This document shows, piece after piece, positions 1 to 5,905 of a DNA stretch of 10,423 bases. A program made the translations under genes and the position numbers. The notes under the pieces are model-generated. The model worked only from the letters and a program-made list of their open reading frames with translations, ran no database searches and had not been told where the DNA came from. Position 1 is the stretch's first letter. Each line of letters begins with the position of its first letter. Origin of the DNA: JANWHZ01 sp041487535 (GTDB lineage: Bacteria > Patescibacteriota > Saccharimonadia > Saccharimonadales > UBA4665); NCBI GenBank assembly GCA_041487535.1, contig JBGPNM010000042.1, forward strand, positions 1 to 10,423, written 5' to 3'.

Positions 1-1836
1 CAGCATCTTCCGGTAGGTAGCCTGCGAGAGTCTGATAACTTTAGCGACGCTGCGCGGGTCGCTGCTAGCGAGTACGATGCCGGCAGAATCAATGGCCACA
101 TCAGTACCGGCACCGATAGCAATGCCGACGTCGGCTTGTGCCAATGCCGGCGCGTCGTTGACGCCGTCACCAACCATCGCCACTTTGCTGCCATCTGCTT
201 GAAATCTCTTTACGGTTTGAGCTTTGTGCTCTGGCAAAACCTCGGCTCGGTAATCATGAATGCCGAGCTCCTGAGCTACCCACGCAGCAACGTCCTTGCT
301 GTCGCCGGTCAGCATGGCGACGCGTTTGCCCATGCCCTGAAGGGAGGCAACTGCCTGCTTCGATTCTTGGCGGATGGCATCGGCCAGCATAACCGCGCCG
401 CGCACTGCCGTACCTTCGATGACGTAGACAACAATCTTGCCCTCCTTGGAGGCTTGGATTGATGCCTGTTTGATGGCTATCGGCAATTTCGCCCGCAATT
501 CTTCAGCCAGGCGCGGGCTGCCAACGTACGCAGTCTTGCTGCCAACGGTTGCCCGCGCGCCCCGCCCGGCCAGCGAAGCAAAGTTTACCGCTGGTAAGAT
601 TGGTAATTTTCGTTCTTGCGCAGCAGCGACAATTGCCCGTGCGATCGGGTGCTCCGATTCGGCTTCGACGGCCGCGGCAAGAGTAAGTACTTCCTGTTCG
701 TCATCCTCAGCAACGACAGCGATAACACCTTGCTCGCCTGTAGTCAGCGTTCCTGTTTTATCGAAAAGAACAATATCCACCGTGCGAGCGGCCTCGAGTG
801 CATACCGCTGCCGTATCAGCAAGCCATGCTTGGCAGCCAGGGTCGTCGAGATAGCCGTTACGAGCGGCACTGCCAAACCCAGGGCGTGCGGACAAGCGAT
901 GACTAGTACCGTTACGACTCGCTCCAGGATAAAGCCGGCGCTTTGGCCGGCAACTGCCCAGGTTACCCCGGTAACAACCGCCGCGCCGAGCGCTACAAAG
1001 GTCAGGTAGAACGCCGCCCGGTCGGCCAGGATCTGCGTTCTCGACTTACTGGCCTGAGCCTCGGCGACGAGCTTCATAATGCCCGCAAGTGCCGTATTGC
1101 CGCCGATCTTGGTTACCGTTACAACCAGCGAGCCGCTGCCGTTTATAGTACCGGCAATCACCTGGGCTTTGGCGACTTTCTTCACCGGCTTCGACTCTCC
1201 GGTAAGCATGGACTCGTTAACAGCCGATTCGCCCTTGGCCACCTCGCCGTCAGCCGGAACTTGAACACCGGGACGGATAAGCATCGCGTCGCCAATTTTT
1301 AGTTCGTAAGTAGGGACTTTTTTAGTGCCGGCCTTGACGACAAGCTCGGCTTCATCCGGCAGCAGCTTGGCTAGTTCCTGCAGTGCGCCCTGGGCGTTCA
1401 TGACCGAGGCCATCTCTAGCCAGTGACCCAACAACATGATCGTGACCAGCGTTGCCAGTTCCCACCAAAAGTCCATGCCGTGCACTAGTTTGAATGTAAC
1501 CGCCAGGCTGTACCCAAAGGCCACCGAAATAGCCATGGAAATAAGCGTCATCATGCCCGGTTGCTTGTCGGCTAACTCGGCCCTGGCGCCTTTGAGGAAT
1601 ACCAGGCCGCCGAAGATATAGATGACGACGCCAAATAGGGCAGGGATGTACTGGCTGCCACTAAATGTCAGGTGCAGGCCAAGCCAGTCCTGCACGGCAG
1701 GCGAAAATAGTACTGCCGGTATGGTTAACGCAAAGCTCAGCCAGAACTTCCGTTTGAACATTCCCGGACTGTGGCCGGCGTGTTTATCATGGCCGGTGCC
1801 GTCATCCGCGGTGTGATTATCGTGGGGAGGATTCAT
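1..1836 (-). CDS. copB: CopB-type P1B heavy-metal (copper/silver) translocating ATPase, 3' end outside the window
   Basis: Membrane pump that exports copper or silver using ATP. The frame is open from ATG 1836 to base 1, giving 612 residues without a stop. An in-frame TAA lies six codons upstream, so this ATG is the start, although no Shine-Dalgarno is visible. The N-terminus (1-25) is His-rich instead of carrying an HMA domain, as in CopB proteins. Landmarks: actuator TGES at 212-215; metal-site CPH at 315-317 (CPH rather than CPC, typical of P1B-3/CopB); phosphorylation DKTGT with D359; nucleotide-binding SEHP at 394-397; TGDS at 510-513; hinge GDGVNDAP at 556-563. Six membrane segments precede D359. 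The usual last two helices and about 60-80 residues must lie beyond base 1. It is the last visible gene of the csoR operon. CPH enzymes have been assigned Cu(I), Cu(II) or Ag(I), so the ion is not settled. The family call is very secure. Confidence 0.95.
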   Translation of the reverse strand, partial: MNPPHDNHTADDGTGHDKHAGHSPGMFKRKFWLSFALTIPAVLFSPAVQDWLGLHLTFSGSQYIPALFGVVIYIFGGLVFLKGARAELADKQPGMMTLISMAISVAFGYSLAVTFKLVHGMDFWWELATLVTIMLLGHWLEMASVMNAQGALQELAKLLPDEAELVVKAGTKKVPTYELKIGDAMLIRPGVQVPADGEVAKGESAVNESMLTGESKPVKKVAKAQVIAGTINGSGSLVVTVTKIGGNTALAGIMKLVAEAQASKSRTQILADRAAFYLTFVALGAAVVTGVTWAVAGQSAGFILERVVTVLVIACPHALGLAVPLVTAISTTLAAKHGLLIRQRYALEAARTVDIVLFDKTGTLTTGEQGVIAVVAEDDEQEVLTLAAAVEAESEHPIARAIVAAAQERKLPILPAVNFASLAGRGARATVGSKTAYVGSPRLAEELRAKLPIAIKQASIQASKEGKIVVYVIEGTAVRGAVMLADAIRQESKQAVASLQGMGKRVAMLTGDSKDVAAWVAQELGIHDYRAEVLPEHKAQTVKRFQADGSKVAMVGDGVNDAPALAQADVGIAIGAGTDVAIDSAGIVLASSDPRSVAKVIRLSQATYRKML

Positions 1837-1906
1837 TTTTAGAGTCAGGAGTTATGCTTGAAAACAATAAGGTTAGAGACACCGCTCATCAATCCCGGCC
1901 TTTCCG

Positions 1907-2149
1907 TTACTCGCTCAGGTCCTTTTTCTTCTCCGCAAACTCTTTCTTATCTATCTCGCCGTTCGCATAGCGCTTTTTAAGGACATCGAGCGCGTCTTCC
2001 TTCGGACCTAGGCCGTGGCCGCCGCTATGGCTAAAATAGTGAACCGCCCAAACTATCCCAATTATGATGGCAGCCATCATAATGGTCATGAATACGAAGT
2101 TCCATATACTATATCCGTAACTGTTGCCGTAACCCCATCCGTACATCAT
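1907..2149 (-). CDS. Small SHOCT-domain membrane protein in copper operon
   Basis: An 80-residue protein. The N-terminus is rich in Tyr, Trp, Gly and Met (1-15), followed by one membrane helix (about 17-40) and a short His/Gly linker (HYFSHSGGHG). The C-terminal third (about 52-79) is a SHOCT module: DALDVLKKRYANGEI followed by charged residues. SHOCT is a short oligomerisation motif often found at the C-terminus of small membrane proteins, and such proteins are common beside copper ATPase and CsoR genes. Their role is unproven. A strong ribosome site (AAGGAGG, 2160-2166) lies 10 bases before the ATG, in contrast to the leaderless csoR upstream. It starts 22 bases after csoR ends and stops 70 bases before the ATPase, so the three genes form one transcription unit. 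The domain call is secure and the function is unknown. Confidence 0.85.
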   Translation of the reverse strand: MMYGWGYGNSYGYSIWNFVFMTIMMAAIIIGIVWAVHYFSHSGGHGLGPKEDALDVLKKRYANGEIDKKEFAEKKKDLSE

Positions 2150-2171
2150 TATGTTTGTCCCTCCTTATAGT

Positions 2172-2459
2172 TTAACTATTTCCTCGTACGTGCGCGAGCT
2201 CGTACAGATCAAGCAGCTCCCCGATGGCTTCTGCGCTCTGCTTATCTTCGCCGGAGACAAACTTTTCCTTGATATGCGTCTTCAGATGGTTTTCGATGAT
2301 CAGCTTATTGAGAGACCCGAGTGACTTCTGGATAGCCAGGCTCTGGGTGATGATATCCATACAGTAGTCTTCGTTCTCGATCTTCTTCTCCAGGCCTCTC
2401 AGTTGTCCTTGCAGGATCTTAGCCCGGTGTAAGGCGCGTTGCTTAATGTCGGCGATCAT
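2172..2459 (-). CDS. csoR: CsoR/RcnR-family metal-sensing transcriptional repressor with a C-H-H ligand set
   Basis: A 95-residue all-helical repressor of the CsoR (DUF156) family, which binds DNA without metal and releases it on binding Cu(I). Family hallmarks: RAKILQGQLRGLEKKIENEDYC (written here as two parts: RAKILQGQLRG, then C33 at the end of helix 1) and the helix-2 segment IIENHLKTHI. The metal positions equivalent to C36-H61-C65 of the Mycobacterium tuberculosis protein are C33, H58 and H62, so the third ligand is His, not Cys. The same C-H-H set is known from Thermus thermophilus CsoR, which responds to several metals. There is no His at position 3, which argues against an RcnR-type Ni/Co sensor. 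The first gene of the copper operon, it is followed by the SHOCT protein and CopB. The putative operator is 10-28 bases upstream of its ATG, so autoregulation is expected. Its promoter implies a leaderless transcript, and no Shine-Dalgarno is present. Confidence 0.93.
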   Translation of the reverse strand: MIADIKQRALHRAKILQGQLRGLEKKIENEDYCMDIITQSLAIQKSLGSLNKLIIENHLKTHIKEKFVSGEDKQSAEAIGELLDLYELAHVRGNS

Positions 2460-2461
2460 GC

Positions 2462-2490
2462 TTGCAGTGTATACCCCTAGGGAGTACTAT
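2462..2490 (+). promoter_or_regulatory. Possible promoter for the His-rich protein gene, overlapping the csoR promoter
   Basis: TTGCAG (2462-2467), a 17-base spacer, and TACTAT (2485-2490). Each hexamer matches consensus only partly (3/6 and 4/6). The CsoR-like site fills the spacer, so one bound repressor would block both directions. The start would be near 2497, giving a leader of about 25 bases that includes the ribosome site GGGGAG (2511-2516). Confidence 0.4.
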
Positions 2491-2495
2491 GTAAA
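2466..2495 (-). promoter_or_regulatory. csoR promoter, predicted leaderless
   Basis: Read on the minus strand: a -35-like TTTACA (2495-2490), an 18-base spacer, and a -10-like TACACT (2471-2466). The -10 ends six bases before the csoR ATG, so transcription would start at or next to the A of the start codon. An alternative -10 is TATACA (2473-2468) with a 16-base spacer. The operator lies within the spacer. Confidence 0.55.
2469..2487. promoter_or_regulatory. Putative CsoR operator
   Basis: The 62-bp gap between divergent genes contains GTATACCCCTAGGGAGTAC. Its core CCCTAGGG is a perfect 8-bp palindrome, flanked by GTATAC on one side and GTAC on the other. CsoR operators are typically imperfect inverted repeats of TACCCC/GGGGTA type with a G/C-tract, and this fits. 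The site separates the -35 and -10 elements in both directions, the expected place for a repressor that blocks RNA polymerase. The outer arms match only with a one-base offset. Confidence 0.6.
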
Positions 2496-2521
2496 GCATT
2501 ACAGATAAGAGGGGAGCAGCT

Positions 2522-3160
2522 ATGGAAAAATGCCTACGCTTTGCAAAATCTAGATGGTTCATAGCTTTGGTTTGTTTTATATTCGGCGCACTTGTCATCC
2601 TCGGAATCCGTTTCGCTACGTACAAACCGGCTGAAGGCGTGCATTACCACGCCAATTTTGCACTCTACATTAATGGCCAGCGCGAGCAATTCAAAGGCCC
2701 CCAATATTATGAGGAATCCGCCATGTGCTCTGCCAACGCTGCGGAGGCTATGACGCCGGCACAGCGAGTTCATATGCATGACAAGATAAATAATGTCGTC
2801 CACGTTGAAGATCACGCCGTCACCTGGGGCGAGTTTTTTGCCAATCTTGGGTGGACTGTTGGGCCGGATTTTATCGAGGGCAATGACGGCACCATGTATG
2901 CAGCAAACGGCACCAACAAGCTCAACCTCATCCTAAACGGCAAGAACTACACCGGCCTGGGCGGCCTGACCAACACCGTTATTAAAGACGAGGATAGGCT
3001 GTTAGTCAGCTACGGCGGCGAAAGTGACACCAGCCTGCAGCTGGAATACAGGGCTATTCCGAGCAGCGCCCACCACTATGATGTGACGCCGGATCCGGAT
3101 TCGTGCAGCGGGCACAGCGGCGTCGTCACCATGCGCGACCGCTTGTCGCATCTATTCTAG
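2522..3160 (+). CDS. Membrane-anchored His-rich protein of unknown function, divergent from csoR
   Basis: A 212-residue protein with a positively charged start (KCLRFAKSR), one membrane helix (about 12-30) and a soluble domain predicted to face outside. I recognise the pattern HYHANFALYING as typical of uncharacterised proteins in Saccharibacteria and related candidate phyla, but I know no name for the domain. Candidate metal ligands cluster in the first half: H41 and H43 (HYH), C69, H84 and H86 (HMH), H94 and H98 (NNVVHVEDHAVTWGEFF). A second C (C195) and HH (184-185) lie near the C-terminus. The second half (about 133-166, NKLNLILNGKNYTG onward) looks like a beta-rich, ubiquitin-like fold. 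Start choice: GGGGAG lies five bases before this ATG. The shared control region with csoR suggests regulation by copper. Metal binding and an export or storage role are inference only. Confidence 0.8.
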   Translation: MEKCLRFAKSRWFIALVCFIFGALVILGIRFATYKPAEGVHYHANFALYINGQREQFKGPQYYEESAMCSANAAEAMTPAQRVHMHDKINNVVHVEDHAVTWGEFFANLGWTVGPDFIEGNDGTMYAANGTNKLNLILNGKNYTGLGGLTNTVIKDEDRLLVSYGGESDTSLQLEYRAIPSSAHHYDVTPDPDSCSGHSGVVTMRDRLSHLF

Positions 3161-3193
3161 ATTTTTATGTCTTTTCTTGGCCCGGAGACCTGC

Positions 3194-3202
3194 TGTTACA
3201 AT
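3194..3202 (+). promoter_or_regulatory. Extended -10 promoter for the isomerase gene
   Basis: TGTTACAAT is a TGn-extended -10 element (hexamer TACAAT, 5/6 to consensus). No good -35 is seen at 16-18 bases upstream, which is usual for extended -10 promoters. The predicted start is about 40 bases before the ATG at 3251. It lies in the 90-bp gap after the His-rich protein gene, where I see no strong terminator (only a 5-bp AT-rich stem around the stop codon followed by T-rich sequence). Confidence 0.5.
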
Positions 3203-3250
3203 GGGACTGCTACGTAAAAGAGATACGGCTCTGGCCGGGTAAACGAATAT

Positions 3251-4315
3251 ATGAGCATGCATAAGAGCAGCAACCTGCAAGACATCGAAGCGAGAAAGGG
3301 CGATCACATACGATTGTGTTTAGACCCCAGATCACAGGCGGACGTATCTGTTTTTGACGTGTATCAATTGCCGTATGTCGCGCTTCCCGAAATGTCGCTG
3401 GCTGATGTCGATACTTCGTATACGCTATGCGGCAAGATTTTGTCGATGCCGCTAATTATTGCGTCGATGACGGGCGGTTCGGAGCATGGGCGTAAGATTA
3501 ACACCAACCTTGCACTTGCGGCCGAGCACAGCGGCGTCGCGCTGGCTGTAGGCAGCCAGCGCATCGGGCTCGAAAAACAAGATGCCAAAGATACCTTCGA
3601 GCTAGTCAGAAAATACGCGCCCAATGCTCTTATTGCGGCCAATATGGGTGCGGTACAGCTCAACTATGGCCACACCGTCGACAGCTACCGCCGGATTGTA
3701 GATATGGTACAAGCCGATGCGCTGTATCTTCATGTAAATCCATTGCAGGAAGCACTGCAGCCAGGCGGGGATACGGACTTTACGGATTTGATTCACAAGA
3801 TACAAAAGCTGGTAGACAGTGTCGCTGTGCCCGTGTTCGTTAAAGAGGTTGGACATGGTATTTCCGGCGAAGTGGCCCGCATTCTATTCGGTATCGGTGT
3901 GCAGGCAACCGATGTGGCAGGCGTCGGCGGTACGTCGTATGCGTGGGTTGAGGCCGAACGGTCGCATAACGATAATTTTGCACGCTGGTTCAAGTCGTTC
4001 GGCATCCCGACAGACCAAGCAATCAAACAAGCAGTTCAGGCCAAACTACAAAATAACCAACTGGTAATCGCCAGCGGCGGCATAAGAAGTCCTGTAGACG
4101 GGTTAAAAGCTCGAGCCCTCGGGGCGGATCTTTTTTCGGCTGCCGTTCCATACCTAAAGCCGGCGATGGACTCGTCTGAAGCTGTACTCGCCATCATCGA
4201 AAACTGGAAAAAAGGCCTACGCATAGCAATGTTTGCCGCCGGCGCCAAAGACTGGACGGCCGCTAAGGACCTGGCTATGAATACGGTTGCAGGGTGGCCG
4301 TTTGAAATATGCTAG
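3251..4315 (+). CDS. fni: Type 2 isopentenyl-diphosphate delta-isomerase (FMN-dependent)
   Basis: Cytoplasmic enzyme interconverting isopentenyl diphosphate and dimethylallyl diphosphate, the activated units for isoprenoids, with reduced FMN, NAD(P)H and Mg2+. It has 354 residues, near the family norm. Motifs in order: RKGDHI (15-20), MTGG (73-76), GSQR (101-104), NMGA (131-134), LHVNPLQE (160-167, with the substrate and Mg-binding H161, N163, Q166 and E167 set), VKEVGHGIS (197-205), DVAGVGGTSYAWVE (221-234, flavin phosphate region), ASGGIRSP (274-281). This is a TIM barrel of the FMN-oxidoreductase type. There is no clear Shine-Dalgarno before ATG 3251, and ATG 3257 (residue 3) is an alternative start. 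No other isoprenoid gene is in the window, so the source of its substrate is not visible. Many candidate-phyla genomes keep only parts of the mevalonate route. Family call secure. Confidence 0.96.
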   Translation: MSMHKSSNLQDIEARKGDHIRLCLDPRSQADVSVFDVYQLPYVALPEMSLADVDTSYTLCGKILSMPLIIASMTGGSEHGRKINTNLALAAEHSGVALAVGSQRIGLEKQDAKDTFELVRKYAPNALIAANMGAVQLNYGHTVDSYRRIVDMVQADALYLHVNPLQEALQPGGDTDFTDLIHKIQKLVDSVAVPVFVKEVGHGISGEVARILFGIGVQATDVAGVGGTSYAWVEAERSHNDNFARWFKSFGIPTDQAIKQAVQAKLQNNQLVIASGGIRSPVDGLKARALGADLFSAAVPYLKPAMDSSEAVLAIIENWKKGLRIAMFAAGAKDWTAAKDLAMNTVAGWPFEIC

Positions 4316-4333
4316 CACCTAGTGTAACAACCT

Positions 4334-4360
4334 TCACAGACTGTCTCGGACAGTCTGTGA
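4334..4360. repeat. Perfect 12-bp palindrome with 3-base loop after the isomerase gene
   Basis: TCACAGACTGTC, loop TCG, then GACAGTCTGTGA: every base of the 12-bp arms pairs. It begins 18 bases after the isomerase stop codon, where a terminator would be expected. Neither strand has a run of T after it (plus strand: CCAAGAAG; minus strand: AGGTTGTT), so it is not a standard intrinsic terminator. It could act as a U-tract-less terminator, an mRNA 3'-end stabiliser or a protein-binding site. Confidence 0.85.
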
Positions 4361-4525
4361 CCAAGAAGAATGCACGAAGATGATCAACCGGATCAGCTAT
4401 ATACGAGAACGTTCCTTCATGGAATCTTTGGAGAGAATGACTGCACCAACGTATTGTATGCAGGAGATACGCGAGATTGTCGCTCCTTAAATACCACTTA
4501 TGCTGTGCTGAGGTTAGAACTTTAC
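4361..4525. other. Intergenic stretch with one doubtful 56-codon frame
   Basis: Between the palindrome and the AHSA1 gene there is no gene I can support. A plus-strand frame runs from ATG 4370 to TAG 4538-4540 (56 codons) and crosses the 3' end of the AHSA1 gene by 15 bases. It has no good ribosome site and no recognisable motif. It may be chance or a relic. Confidence 0.3.
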
Positions 4526-4909
4526 TTACTGTTCGAGTAGCTTTTTAATCGGATCGAAATAATAGTCGCGCCAGCCATCTTCAAAATCTTTTGCTTCTTC
4601 GTCTGGTACATCAGCGTGTACCAACTGAACTTTCGTTAACTCGCCATCTGAACTGAGCCTGAAAGTAACTTTATAGCTAAGCTCCGGCCGGTCTTCGCCG
4701 AACCAGTCTTGCTCCAGTAATTCATTAGGCACGATCTTTGTATTGACCCCATGGATATCTCCGTCCCAGTAGCTAAACTTTCCACCTTCACGTAGATCAA
4801 ACTTAGCTGGACCCGCACCCCACCGTTCGGCAACTGCGGCATCGGTTAATGCTTGCCAAACTTTACCGACAGAGGCTTTGATTATATATGTCTCTTCAAT
4901 TTGTTTCAT
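4526..4909 (-). CDS. AHSA1 / SRPBCC-domain protein
   Basis: A 127-residue single-domain protein of the SRPBCC (START-like) superfamily, AHSA1 type (named after the activator of Hsp90 ATPase, although bacterial members are not tied to Hsp90). Evidence: the N-terminal strand-helix pattern IEETYIIKASVGKVWQALTD (3-22), then ERWGAGPAKFDLREGGKF (28-45) and YWDGDIHG (47-54), ending in DGWRDYYFDPIKKLLEQ, which matches the closing long helix. These folds form a deep hydrophobic pocket for small ligands, and the ligand here is unknown. It is monocistronic: its own promoter sits directly against the ATG, and a terminator immediately upstream isolates it from the toxin-antitoxin operon. The mRNA is predicted to be leaderless. 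Domain call secure, function unknown. Confidence 0.88.
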   Translation of the reverse strand: MKQIEETYIIKASVGKVWQALTDAAVAERWGAGPAKFDLREGGKFSYWDGDIHGVNTKIVPNELLEQDWFGEDRPELSYKVTFRLSSDGELTKVQLVHADVPDEEAKDFEDGWRDYYFDPIKKLLEQ

Positions 4910-4915
4910 GAACTA

Positions 4916-4924
4916 ATTGTACCA
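4916..4924 (-). promoter_or_regulatory. Extended -10 promoter of the AHSA1 gene, predicted leaderless
   Basis: The minus strand reads TGGTACAAT, an extended -10 with hexamer TACAAT (5/6). Exactly six bases separate it from the ATG at 4909, so the transcript would begin at the start codon. The -35 region is occupied by the T-tract and stem of the upstream terminator. Confidence 0.7.
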
Positions 4925-4953
4925 AAACAAAAAAGACTTCCGAAGAAGTCTTT
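4921..4953 (-). terminator. Intrinsic terminator of the toxin-antitoxin operon, UUCG tetraloop
   Basis: Minus strand: AAAGACTTC, loop TTCG, GAAGTCTTT (perfect 9-bp stem, 4932-4953), then TTTGTTTTGG; with the stem end this gives six T, a G and four T. The C(UUCG)G loop is exceptionally stable in RNA. It stops minus-strand transcription from the toxin gene 98 bases upstream. On the plus strand it lacks a T-run, so it is one-directional. Confidence 0.88.
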
Positions 4954-4959
4954 CATTGT

Positions 4960-5055
4960 GCTGGGGAAGGGTGTCAGTCCCTTAAGATAACTTTTAATGA
5001 TCTCGAAGGAGTTAACATTCAAGAAATTCGCGAACTTCTTGCTGAAACATTTTAA
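4960..5055 (+). pseudogene. Relic A: C-terminal fragment of an unknown gene family
   Basis: A plus-strand frame ends SLKITFNDLEGVNIQEIREL, then LAETF and TAA (5053-5055). It has no start codon: the frame is open back to TGA 4909-4911 and passes through the terminator hairpin. It matches relic B (9437-9648). Sixteen bases are identical (CCTTAAGATAACTTTT), and QEIRELL is kept with many synonymous differences, showing past selection on the protein. The last four bases overlap the toxin stop codon convergently. The ancestral protein is not identified. Confidence 0.55.
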
Positions 5056-5324
5056 AAGTCTCGATAAACTTCGCGTCTATGGCCAACTTTAACGACCAGT
5101 ACGACCAACTCTTTATCGCGTACTCGGTAAAGGATACGATAGTCTGTATGTCGGATACGGAAAAGATCCGATGAACCACGCAGCTTGACCGAGCCACTTG
5201 GGTGCGGATCAATAGCGAGGGCAAGGATTTTCGCGACGAGGCCTTTTAGATGTGCTGCTGGCAGTTTACGGAGATCTTTTTCGACTGACTTTCTGTACTG
5301 TACTTTATATTTGCCGGCAGCCAT
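5052..5324 (-). CDS. RelE/ParE-superfamily toxin
   Basis: A 90-residue protein with the fold-specific order of this superfamily: strand KYKVQYRKSVEKDLRKLP (5-22), helix AAHLKGLVAKILALAIDP (23-40), then GSVKLRG (44-50), LFRIRHTDYRILYRV (54-68) and LVVLVVKVGHRREVYRDF (73-90). Basic residues that could contact or cleave mRNA are K47, R49, R56, R58, R63, R83 and R84, with Y87 near the C-terminus as in RelE-type ribonucleases. ParE members instead poison gyrase, and sequence alone does not decide between them. It follows the antitoxin after four bases and has an AAGG just before its ATG, so the two are translated together. The operon ends at the UUCG terminator. The toxin looks intact. Confidence 0.88.
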   Translation of the reverse strand: MAAGKYKVQYRKSVEKDLRKLPAAHLKGLVAKILALAIDPHPSGSVKLRGSSDLFRIRHTDYRILYRVRDKELVVLVVKVGHRREVYRDF

Positions 5325-5328
5325 AGCC

Positions 5329-5547
5329 TTATAGCAAGCCTTCAGCTTTGAATAGCACCACTAGGTCGTCGAACGCGTACGTTGGCTCATTTTCGCGTTT
5401 TGTTGCGTCTTCAATATCTTCAAAGTCCTCAAGCACTTGATACTTTATTGCATATTCAACAAGCCGAGAGATGCTCTCATCAGTATCGGCCGCACGCAGC
5501 TTGAGCAGACGAAATAACTTGTCGTTGATAGTGATGGTTGTACGCAT
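5329..5547 (-). CDS. Ribbon-helix-helix antitoxin
   Basis: A 72-residue protein with an N-terminal ribbon-helix-helix DNA-binding domain: strand MRTTITIND (1-9), helix LFRLLKLRAADTD (11-23), turn, helix ISRLVEYAIKYQV (26-38). The acidic C-terminal part (EDFEDIEDATKRENEP onward, then a hydrophobic tail ending LVVLFKAEGLL) is the expected toxin-neutralising region. As first gene of the pair it probably represses its own promoter. It has a good ribosome site (AAAGGAG) nine bases before the ATG. The gap to the toxin start is four bases. Specific family (CopG, RelB or ParD-like) not resolved. Confidence 0.87.
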   Translation of the reverse strand: MRTTITINDKLFRLLKLRAADTDESISRLVEYAIKYQVLEDFEDIEDATKRENEPTYAFDDLVVLFKAEGLL

Positions 5548-5569
5548 ACCTTTTATCTCCTTTGATTAC

Positions 5570-5598
5570 ATCTTAGCATACTTGCGTCAGGGCATCAA
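5570..5598 (-). promoter_or_regulatory. Promoter of the toxin-antitoxin operon
   Basis: Minus strand: -35 TTGATG (5598-5593), a 17-base spacer, and -10 TAAGAT (5575-5570) preceded by TGC, making it an extended -10. The predicted leader of about 17 bases holds the AAAGGAG ribosome site, unlike the leaderless genes nearby. The antitoxin probably binds here. No clear palindrome stands out. Confidence 0.6.
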
Positions 5599-5639
5599 TA
5601 TGACACTTAAGCTTCTACGGCAGGGAACCGTAGGCCAAT

Positions 5640-5756
5640 GTGCACCAGACTCGTTGTTATAAAAATTTCAATTACCTCTGTAGATTTAACGAGATTCTGT
5701 GGCAGGGGAGACTGCCGCTATTTGGCACCAGCTGCTTGAAGATTACACTCTGGTAG
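5640..5756 (+). pseudogene. Relic C: possible third fragment of the unknown family
   Basis: In one plus-strand frame (GTG 5640 to TAG 5754-5756) the peptide contains WQGR followed by CLKITL, compared with WQGRQFLKITF in relic B. At DNA level TGGCAGGGGAG is shared exactly, and the preceding bases TTAACGAGATTC resemble TTAAATGGGTTC in relic B. The similarity is short and could be partly chance. A 6-bp hairpin (CTACGG/CCGTAG, 5615-5633) lies just upstream, without a T-run. Confidence 0.3.
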
Positions 5757-5905
5757 CTGAGAAGTTGGAGCAGCTAGGTTTTACCTACTACGGTGACACG
5801 GTAACGGTTTCGGAATATTCGGTCGAGCCGGGTAATGTTTAGGGTCTGCAAACGTTTACAATTGGACAATGCGGAAAGTTCTATCACATTGTCGCGATTA
5901 TTTAA
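5699..5905 (+). pseudogene. Unidentified reading frame interrupted by an amber codon
   Basis: From GTG 5699 the frame reads AGETAAIWHQLLEDYTLVAE, continues through KLEQLGFTYYGD and VSEYSVEPGNV to TAG at 5840-5842, then carries on in the same frame as GLQTFTIGQCGKFYHIVAII to TAA 5903-5905. Both sides have protein-like composition, so TAG probably replaces a sense codon such as CAG. There is no ribosome site, and the putative start falls inside relic C, so it may be the 3' part of a longer lost gene. I do not recognise the family. It runs into the phospholipase-D-like pseudogene in another frame. Confidence 0.4.

Noticed and set aside
136..1816. Several plus-strand open frames of 60-190 codons
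   Set aside because: They lie antisense to the 612-codon CopB frame, which carries every P-type ATPase motif; they are GC-rich shadows.
3148..3180. Possible terminator after the His-rich protein gene (ATCTA/TAGAT with T-rich tail)
   Set aside because: Only five A/T-rich pairs, overlapping the stop codon; too weak to call.
4370..4540. 56-codon plus-strand frame
   Set aside because: No ribosome site, no recognisable motif, and it crosses into the end of the AHSA1 gene; not supported as a gene.
5615..5633. Hairpin CTACGG/CCGTAG with a seven-base loop
   Set aside because: Six pairs and no T-run on either strand; could be chance.
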